64,000 nucleotides of DNA from JALORV01 sp963780715 (lineage in GTDB: Bacteria; Pseudomonadota; Gammaproteobacteria; Burkholderiales; Burkholderiaceae_F), in the NCBI GenBank assembly GCA_963780715.1, contig CAWADK010000024.1:186001-250000 (forward strand), in the 5' to 3' direction. The translations under genes and the position numbers were made by a program. How positions within the stretch are numbered: the first letter of the stretch is position 1; each line of letters opens with the position of its first letter. Shown here piece by piece: positions 58,175 through 64,000 of the stretch. The notes beneath the pieces are model-generated. The model did no database searches, was not told the origin of the DNA, and worked only from the letters and a program-made list of their open reading frames with translations.

Positions 58175-60247
58175 TCAGCCGGTGACGAGACGCTTGAACT
58201 CCTCGAGCGGGCTGGATTTCAGGACGTCGAGCAGGTTGTTGAACTGATCCGTCCAGAGCGAGAAGCCGGGTGTCGGCGTAATCGGCTCGGCCACCTGCAG
58301 TGCTTCGGCCTTGAATGCCTCTGCCGTGGCCGAGAGCAGCACCCAGTCGGTCATCGAAGCCGGTTCGGCGGGGTGATCGCTGACCAGCCGCACCTGCAGA
58401 CCCTCGGCCGCGGCAATGTTCGCCAGCACCGGCTTCAAGTCGAGGAAGCGGTTGGAAATGTGGATCGCCAGCACGCCTCCGGGGGCGAGTTGCTGCATGT
58501 AGAGCCGGATCGCCTCGCGCGTGATCAGGTGCACGGGGATCGAGTCGCTGGAGAAGGCATCGATCGCCAGCACGTCGAACTTCTGTGGCGTACCGGCGGC
58601 CAGCTCACGCTCCATCGACAGTCGCGCATCCCCGATGACGAACTCGAGCTGCGCCGGCGCCGCGCTCAGGAAGCCGAAGTGGCTCTTCGCCAGCGCCAGT
58701 ACATCAGGGTCGAGTTCATAGAAGCGGACGATGTCGCCGGTCCGACCATAGGCCGACAGCGTGCCGACGCCGAGGCCGACGACGCCGATTCTTACCGGGC
58801 CGCCGGCCTGCCTGGCCGCGATCGCGCGGCCGACCCCCGACGTGCGCGCGTAATAGGTCCCGGGCTCGAGCCGATCAGGGTGGATGGTGAACTGTTCGCC
58901 GTGCAGGATCACGCCGTGCAGCAGCCGCCGCACCTGATGGTCGCCGCTGCCCTGCTCCCGCACGCGCAGCGTGCCGTAGAAGTTGCGCTGCATGAACACC
59001 ACGTCGTCGCGCATGAACTGGAGATATTCGCCGGCATACCAGAGCGTGGCGAGCGAGGCGACGATCGCCGGCCCGACAAGCCACTTGTTGCGCCAGGCAA
59101 CGACAACCGCCAGTCCCGCGAGCAGTACGAGTGCCAGCGGCAGCTCGAGGTACGCCGGGAAGATGCGCGGCGCGACCAGTCCGACGAACAACCCTCCGAG
59201 CGCACCTCCGAGCGAGACCATCAGGTAGAAGTGCGTCAGGTACGTTGGTGCCGGCTTGCGGTGTGCGAGTTCGCCGTTGCAGAAGAGCACCGCCATGAAC
59301 ATGCCAAGCGTGTAGAGAGGAACGGCAAGGCCGACGTCCATGACGCCGCGCGCCGCCGACAGCCCGGCCGCCATCCCGACGATCAGCAGCAGCGTGATGA
59401 ACAGCCACCAGTTCTGTTCATACCAGCCCCTTCCGCCGCGACCTTCGAACGCGATGACGAAGGTCAGCAGGTAAAGCGACAGCGGCAGCACCCAGAGGAA
59501 GGGTACCGAGGCGATGTTCTGCGTGATGTGGCTGGTCGATGCCAGCAGCATCACCGAGCCTAGTATCGAGAACGCCAGCCACAGCAGATAGTCCCTCGCG
59601 CGCGGCGGGGCCACCGGCTCGCCATGGGGGGCAGTGACCGCATCCATCGTTGCGACCTGTGGCGCCTCGCGTCGGCCGACCCTCCATGACGACCAGCTGC
59701 AGACGCCGACAAACAACGCATAGGCCGCGCTCCACACCATCGACTGCGTGGTGGACGTGGCAAAGGGTTCGACGGCGAACGGAAAGGCGAGCAGGCCGAT
59801 CAGCGAACCGAAGTTCGACAACGCAAACAGCCGGTAGACGGACCTCTCCGGAAAGTGCGGCGCGACCCACTTCTGCAGCAGTGGGCCGGTCGTCGACAGC
59901 AGGAAGTAAGGCAGTCCGATCGTGGCCGCCAGCAGCACCAGGATGCGCAACGCCGCATCGGCATCCGCCGTCGGCTTGAGCGCGGCGCTTGGAATGATCG
60001 GCAGGAAGAGCAGGCTCGCCAGCAGCAGCGCGATGTGTAGCCGCGTCTGCCGGCGCAGCGAGAAGTGCCGCGTGATCACGTGCGCGTAGGTGTAACCGGC
60101 CAGCAGCAGCACCTGGAAGAACACCAGGCACGTAATCCAGACGGCGGAGCTACCGCCGAACCAGGGCAGGATCTGCTTGGCGATGATCGGCTGCACCAGG
60201 AACAGCAGGAACGCCGACAGCAGGATCGTGGACGCGAAGAGAATCAT
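58175..60247 (-). CDS. Membrane-anchored spermidine-synthase-like fusion protein
   Basis: A 690-residue fusion. Residues 1 to about 420 hold some twelve membrane segments in MFS-like style (FASTILLSAFLLFLVQPIIA, LPYFLLSTTGPLLQKW). From about 480 comes a spermidine-synthase/methyltransferase domain: IGVVGLGVGTLSAYGR, RFYELDPDVLALAKSHFGF and VLAIDAFSSDSIPVHLITRE. Many bacteria carry such fused proteins; whether they make polyamines or are exporters is not known. The ATG at 60247 is used because a membrane segment begins there; an in-frame TTG lies 33 bases upstream. Confidence 0.87.
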   Translation of the reverse strand: MILFASTILLSAFLLFLVQPIIAKQILPWFGGSSAVWITCLVFFQVLLLAGYTYAHVITRHFSLRRQTRLHIALLLASLLFLPIIPSAALKPTADADAALRILVLLAATIGLPYFLLSTTGPLLQKWVAPHFPERSVYRLFALSNFGSLIGLLAFPFAVEPFATSTTQSMVWSAAYALFVGVCSWSSWRVGRREAPQVATMDAVTAPHGEPVAPPRARDYLLWLAFSILGSVMLLASTSHITQNIASVPFLWVLPLSLYLLTFVIAFEGRGGRGWYEQNWWLFITLLLIVGMAAGLSAARGVMDVGLAVPLYTLGMFMAVLFCNGELAHRKPAPTYLTHFYLMVSLGGALGGLFVGLVAPRIFPAYLELPLALVLLAGLAVVVAWRNKWLVGPAIVASLATLWYAGEYLQFMRDDVVFMQRNFYGTLRVREQGSGDHQVRRLLHGVILHGEQFTIHPDRLEPGTYYARTSGVGRAIAARQAGGPVRIGVVGLGVGTLSAYGRTGDIVRFYELDPDVLALAKSHFGFLSAAPAQLEFVIGDARLSMERELAAGTPQKFDVLAIDAFSSDSIPVHLITREAIRLYMQQLAPGGVLAIHISNRFLDLKPVLANIAAAEGLQVRLVSDHPAEPASMTDWVLLSATAEAFKAEALQVAEPITPTPGFSLWTDQFNNLLDVLKSSPLEEFKRLVTG

Positions 60248-60295
60248 CAGTTGGCCAACGGGCCGGGGCAAAGCGCGCAATTCTAGGCGTGAGGA

Positions 60296-60672
60296 GTCGC
60301 TCGTGTACGCGAAGGCCCGACAGCGTCGGGCCCTCGCACGTGCACTCGCTCCGAATAGTTAGTCGGCTGCGCTCCGGAGCGGCCGCGCGCTCCGCCGACT
60401 AACAACCCCGTGCACCCCACCCCGCGAGGCTCTTCGCAGTGCAAGCGTTGCCTTGCCCTCCCCGCCGGGCGGGGAGGGTGCAGGGAGGGGTGCCTACGTC
60501 CCTCTCGCTTGGCGAGAGGGACAGGGTGAGTGCCATGTAGTTGAAGATCGGCGGAGCGCGCGGCCGCTCCGGAGCGCAGCCGACTGATCAGTCCTGAGCG
60601 GTTCGCGCCCCACGCGAACCGTACCGGAGCGAGTGCACGTGCGACCGCGCAGCGGTCGCGTACACGAGCGAC
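60296..60672. repeat. Three-block long inverted repeat element
   Basis: Three blocks on the left are found as perfect reverse complements on the right, in mirrored order: 60296-60312 with 60656-60672 (17 bases), 60335-60353 with 60625-60643 (19 bases) and 60362-60398 with 60548-60584 (37 bases). The segments between blocks differ between arms and carry their own hairpins (60314-60332, 60599-60621, 60643-60657). The 149-base centre has two more perfect stems, 60456-60478 (11-base arms) and 60500-60520 (9-base arms). No coding frame is supported, so this fills the gap 60248-60676. Confidence 0.9.
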
Positions 60673-60676
60673 GTTG

Positions 60677-62170
60677 TCAATTCGGCGCGTGAATGTTGCT
60701 GCCCGAGAGGCAGGGATCGAGGTCGGCGCCGAAGGCGACGCGATCGATGTCGCCGGCGGTGCTGTTGTTGACGACCTCGACGTACTGCTTGACGCCTCCG
60801 ATGAAACTACCGGCGCGCGCAGCGCGGCCGTAGGGGTCGCTGTACCAGATCGTCGAGCCGCCGCCGTTGGTGATGCGCGTTGCGCCCAGCGTCACGTTCC
60901 GGCGGCATCCGTTGAAGACGCTGCGCGGATCGTCATGCGGGATGCGAGTGACGCGCGGCGTGGCCGGGCCGTTGGGCGCAATGCCCGAGCATTCGGGGCC
61001 GCGCGCCTGCCGAACGATCAGCGCGGCGCGCAGGGGATCGTCGATCAGCTCACCTCCGATGCTGAACCCGATGTAGCAGAGGTCGACGGTTCGCGCGAGT
61101 CCGTTGAAGTCGGCCACATTGAAGTAGCGCGATGGCGAGGCCACCGCATACGAAGGGTCGACAAAGACGAGTTCGGTGCCGTCGGTGCGCCTCAGCGCAA
61201 TGCCCGAGTACCAGGTCTCGGTCAGTCCTGCCGCGAAGTCCGACGTCTGGCCAATGGGCACGAGCACGGCGGCGTAGACACTCTCGGCCGTGGGTATCAC
61301 ACGCCCGCGTTCGCCGCCGCCTGCCGGCGAGTTGAGCGGCTGTGCTGTCCCGTACCGGATGGTCGTGAACGTTCCCTTGGGCTGCTCGACGGTGAACTCG
61401 CCGGGGTTGCCGAAAGTCGCCATCGCGCTGACGACGACCTTGCCGCCGAAGCGCGCCGCATCGGCCCCGCGGCTGCAGTCGATGGCGTAAAGCACTTCGT
61501 GCACGTTGCTCGCATACGGGTCAGCCGAATACGTTTCCTGATGCAGGACCGACAGCGCGTCGCACGAGAGTTCGAAGGTCTGCACCCGGCCGTTCACGGT
61601 GCGCGTGCGGACGATTCCGTTTTCCCAGGCGATCTTGTAGCCGACATGGTCCTCGTCGCGGTTGGCGTTCGCGATGCCGTTGGCCGCGTTGTAGGCGCGC
61701 AATTGCTCGGACGCGTAGCCGAACGGCACGCCGCTCGCGTCGCGTTCAGTGGTGTCGATCGTGCCGTTGCCGTTGGTGTCGTGGGCGTAGTGGCTACGCA
61801 GTGTTTCCCACAACGCCGAGCCGCGCGGGTCGCGGCCGTGCTCGTGCCCGAACGAGCAGACCTTGCCGGTCGTCGGGTCGGTGGCCGTCGGCGGATGCCA
61901 GGTGGGGTACTTCTTGCCGTCCGGCCCGATAACGTAGTACGTGTCGTGGAAGTCCTTGCTACAGGTATCGAAGTCGGTGTTCGGTGTCCACTTCGACATC
62001 GCCGCGCTGTCCGGACGCGTTCCGTCCGAACCGCCCGAACCGTTGTTGCCGTCTTCGTCCGAGATGCCTTCGCAGGAGACAAAAGCGCCTGTCAGCAGGA
62101 ACATCGCCGCCAGTGCCGCCGCGGCGCGCAACAGCGCCGGAGAGCGGCGCGGACCAGAGTCGTTGATCAT
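60677..62170 (-). CDS. Secreted lipoprotein-like protein with an EF-hand-like loop
   Basis: A 497-residue exported protein. The N-terminal hydrophobic stretch AAALAAMFLLTGAFVSCEG ends in a possible lipobox Cys with a non-standard -3 residue. A Gly/Ser/Asp-rich linker follows (DEDGNNGSGGSDG). Near residue 130, DTNGNGTIDTTE fits a calcium-binding EF-hand/dockerin loop. The rest is beta-rich with several cysteines. No enzyme family recognised. The stop lies five bases after the inverted-repeat element. Confidence 0.7.
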   Translation of the reverse strand: MINDSGPRRSPALLRAAAALAAMFLLTGAFVSCEGISDEDGNNGSGGSDGTRPDSAAMSKWTPNTDFDTCSKDFHDTYYVIGPDGKKYPTWHPPTATDPTTGKVCSFGHEHGRDPRGSALWETLRSHYAHDTNGNGTIDTTERDASGVPFGYASEQLRAYNAANGIANANRDEDHVGYKIAWENGIVRTRTVNGRVQTFELSCDALSVLHQETYSADPYASNVHEVLYAIDCSRGADAARFGGKVVVSAMATFGNPGEFTVEQPKGTFTTIRYGTAQPLNSPAGGGERGRVIPTAESVYAAVLVPIGQTSDFAAGLTETWYSGIALRRTDGTELVFVDPSYAVASPSRYFNVADFNGLARTVDLCYIGFSIGGELIDDPLRAALIVRQARGPECSGIAPNGPATPRVTRIPHDDPRSVFNGCRRNVTLGATRITNGGGSTIWYSDPYGRAARAGSFIGGVKQYVEVVNNSTAGDIDRVAFGADLDPCLSGSNIHAPN

Positions 62171-62174
62171 GGCT

Positions 62175-62375
62175 TCAGCGTCGGAACAGCCAGATGAGAA
62201 GGCTGACGACGACCGACACGACGATCGATGTCGTCAGCGGGAAGTAGAAGGAAAATCCATCACGCTCGACATGCAGGTCGCCGGGCAGGCGGCCCAGACC
62301 GAGACGGGCCAGCCACGGCCAGGCGACGCCGAGCGCGATGGCCACGATGCCGGCGATGATGAGGAACCGCTGCAT
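62175..62375 (-). CDS. DUF2905-family small membrane protein
   Basis: A 66-residue protein with two membrane segments around a conserved loop: LIIAGIVAIALGVAWPWL, then LGRLPGDLHVERDGFSFYFP and a second helix ending LLIWLFRR. This is the DUF2905 signature. Function unknown. The ATG at 62375 is the only start that fits the family, and it lies four bases upstream of the large lipoprotein gene. Confidence 0.88.
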   Translation of the reverse strand: MQRFLIIAGIVAIALGVAWPWLARLGLGRLPGDLHVERDGFSFYFPLTTSIVVSVVVSLLIWLFRR

Positions 62376-62485
62376 GAGTCGAGCATAGCCGAGCGCCGGG
62401 GTAGCGCGGACTGACGTCCTTGGATGAGCGCAGCCGGGTGCGGGCCACGGCCGCACCTCTCAGCGCGGTGCCCGGCCGGCGTGCG

Positions 62486-64000
62486 TCAGCCCACCGACTT
62501 GGCGGCCTTGCGCGCCGCGGTCTTGGTGGCGGCCTTGGCGGCACTTCTTGGCCGTTGTCTTGGCGGGCCGCTTGGCGGCGACCTTACCGGCCCGCTTGGC
62601 CGTGGCGCGCGTGGTCTTCGCCGGACTGGCTTCCTCGCCGGCCGCCGCCGTGCGGGAGGCGGACTTCGTGGTTCTCGCTGCCGAAGTTGGCGCCGGCGCT
62701 TCCGGTGCCGCGGCGCGCGCTCGGGCCGGCGCCTTGGCGGCCGTCTTGGTGCGCGGCTCGAACTCAAAGCCGACCGTGCCATCGGGCTTGCGCACCAGGA
62801 AGGCGGAAAACTTGCGCCGCGTGCGGTTCGAGATGAACCCGCGCAGCACGTCCGTGCGACCTTCGTTCAACAGCTTCTCCATCTGTGAACGCTCGATCGG
62901 CTGCTGCAAAATGACCTTGCCCGAACGGAAGTCGCAGGTCTTCGCCGGGCCGGTGGCGCGTTCGCACAGGTAGTTCATCGGCTGCTCGAACACGCGACCG
63001 CCGCACTTCGGGCACGGGCCGATCGGCTGCTGGCCGGAGAAGTCGACCGCTTCGTCCGAGGCTCCGTCTTCGCTGCCCTGGCCGAAGTCGAACTCCAGTT
63101 TGTACTCCGGCGTCAGCTTGAGCACGGCCGAAAATGGCCGGCCCATTTTGCTGATGAAGCCAGACATCGGCCCGATCGTGCCCTTGCCCAGCAGTTCTTC
63201 GACCTCTTCAACTTCCAGCGAACGGCTGCCAGGGTGCTTCGGAATGGAGAAATCGCAGCTGGAGCAGGCAAAGCGGCGATAGTTCTCGACGACTGTCTTG
63301 CCGCACTTCGGACAGGGTGTGGTGAGCTGGGCCGGGTCTTCGATCGGCACGGTGTCGGACTCGTAGCTCTTTGCGCGCTCGACGATCTTCTGCGTCATGC
63401 CGGCGATCTCGTGCATGAACCGATCGCGCTTGAGCTTGCCGCGCTCCATCTGCGCCAGCTTGAACTCCCATTCGCCCGTCAGCTCGGGCGCGGTCAGCTC
63501 CGGCACATCGAGACCCTTGAGCAGGGTCATCAGGTCGAACGCCTTGCGCGTGGGGCGCAGGTCCTTGCCGTCGCGCACGACATAGCGCTGATCAATCAGG
63601 TTCTCGATGATCTGCGCCCGCGTGGCCGGCGTGCCGAGGCCCTTGCCCGCCATCGCAGCGCGCAGCTCGTCATCCTCGATCAGTTTGCCAGCACCTTCCA
63701 TCGCGGTCAGCAGCGTGGCTTCGGTGTAGCGCGGCGGCGGACGCGTCGCCAGCGCCACCGACTCGATTTCAGCGGTCTGCACCTTTTCGCCGTGTTCGAC
63801 CTTGACCAGCGCACCCTGCTCCTCGATCGCCTCGCGACCGTAGATCGCGAGCCAGCCCGCTTCGACCAGCACCTTGCCTTCGGTCTTGAACGCGTGGCCT
63901 TCGACGCGCGTGATGCGTGTCGTCACGAGGTACTCGGCGGCCGGGAAGAACACCGCGAGGAAGCGCTTGACGACCAGGTCGTAGAGCTTGGCCTCGACTT
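62486..64000 (-). CDS. topB: DNA topoisomerase III, C-terminal part (runs off the window, tail frameshifted)
   Basis: Type IA topoisomerase cut by the right edge. The visible part starts with VEAKLYDLVVKRFLAVFFP, includes GLGTPATRAQIIENLIDQRY, and then three zinc-ribbon-type repeats (CPKCGKTVVENYRRFACSSC, GPCPKCGGRVFEQPMNYLC and a topo C-terminal repeat). The catalytic tyrosine is outside. The end is an Ala/Lys/Thr-rich tail. An extra base near 62543 breaks it; in the repaired frame it reads AAKAATKTAARKAAKSVG and stops at 62486, while unrepaired the stop is at 62460. Confidence 0.9.

Overview
The window reads as a chromosomal segment of a G+C-rich, autotrophy-capable proteobacterium, most likely a betaproteobacterium of the Burkholderiales type. 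This assignment is an inference. It rests on the red-type (form IC) RuBisCO with CbbX and a divergent CbbR, the urtABCDE-ure gene order, the long NAD-glutamate dehydrogenase and the overall style of the proteins. No rRNA, tRNA, transposase, phage gene or CRISPR array was seen.

Layout. (1) 7-10993, minus strand: one urea unit, running urtA-B-C-D-E, ureD, ureA, a GNAT acetyltransferase, ureB, ureC, ureE, ureF. A sigma-54-like promoter lies just upstream of urtA. (2) 11180-14930: an AarF/UbiB-type kinase, a small AAA-like protein lacking a Walker A motif, a DMT exporter and a periplasmic rhodanese. (3) 14971-23530: cbbR facing cbbL-cbbS-cbbX-fbp-prk-cbbT and a redoxin, with a ladder of TNA half-sites in the cbbR/cbbL gap. 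(4) 23551-30378: a HlyD-type adaptor, a C39-peptidase ABC exporter, a small lipoprotein, a short minus-strand gene that looks like a double-glycine leader peptide, and a TPR/HD-GYP protein. (5) 30523-39116: a Spy-like protein, queC, a PrpF-family isomerase, a nitroreductase, an ECF sigma/anti-sigma pair, DUF302 and an exonuclease/GIY-YIG fusion. (6) 39251-51423: a 1610-residue glutamate dehydrogenase, then a plus-strand series of small enzymes (HNH, GFA, OsmC, ArfB, FAD oxidoreductase, SDR, KAS III, GNAT). (7) 51447-64000: copA, a CIA30 protein, a CarF/TMEM189-type desaturase with a divergent XRE regulator, a lipoprotein hydrolase, a SET-domain methyltransferase, a membrane spermidine-synthase fusion, a long inverted-repeat element, an orphan lipoprotein with an EF-hand-like loop, and the 3' part of topB.

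How the genes fit together. Urea import and hydrolysis would give ammonia and CO2, and the adjacent Calvin-cycle operon could fix CO2. Glutamate dehydrogenase and the sigma-54-like promoter fit a nitrogen-responsive life. The C39 exporter, HlyD adaptor and double-glycine peptide together look like a peptide export module. It is the best candidate here for an undescribed system.

Quality caution. At least eighteen single-base frame breaks interrupt otherwise well-conserved genes (ureC, urtA, cbbT four times, hlyD, the lipoprotein, the leader peptide, the HD-GYP gene six times, a small gene at 44.3 kb, the CarF-like gene and topB). No nonsense codon was noticed in the reconstructed frames. Uncorrected indel errors explain this better than decay. 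Such genes are given over their whole extent and flagged as frameshifted.
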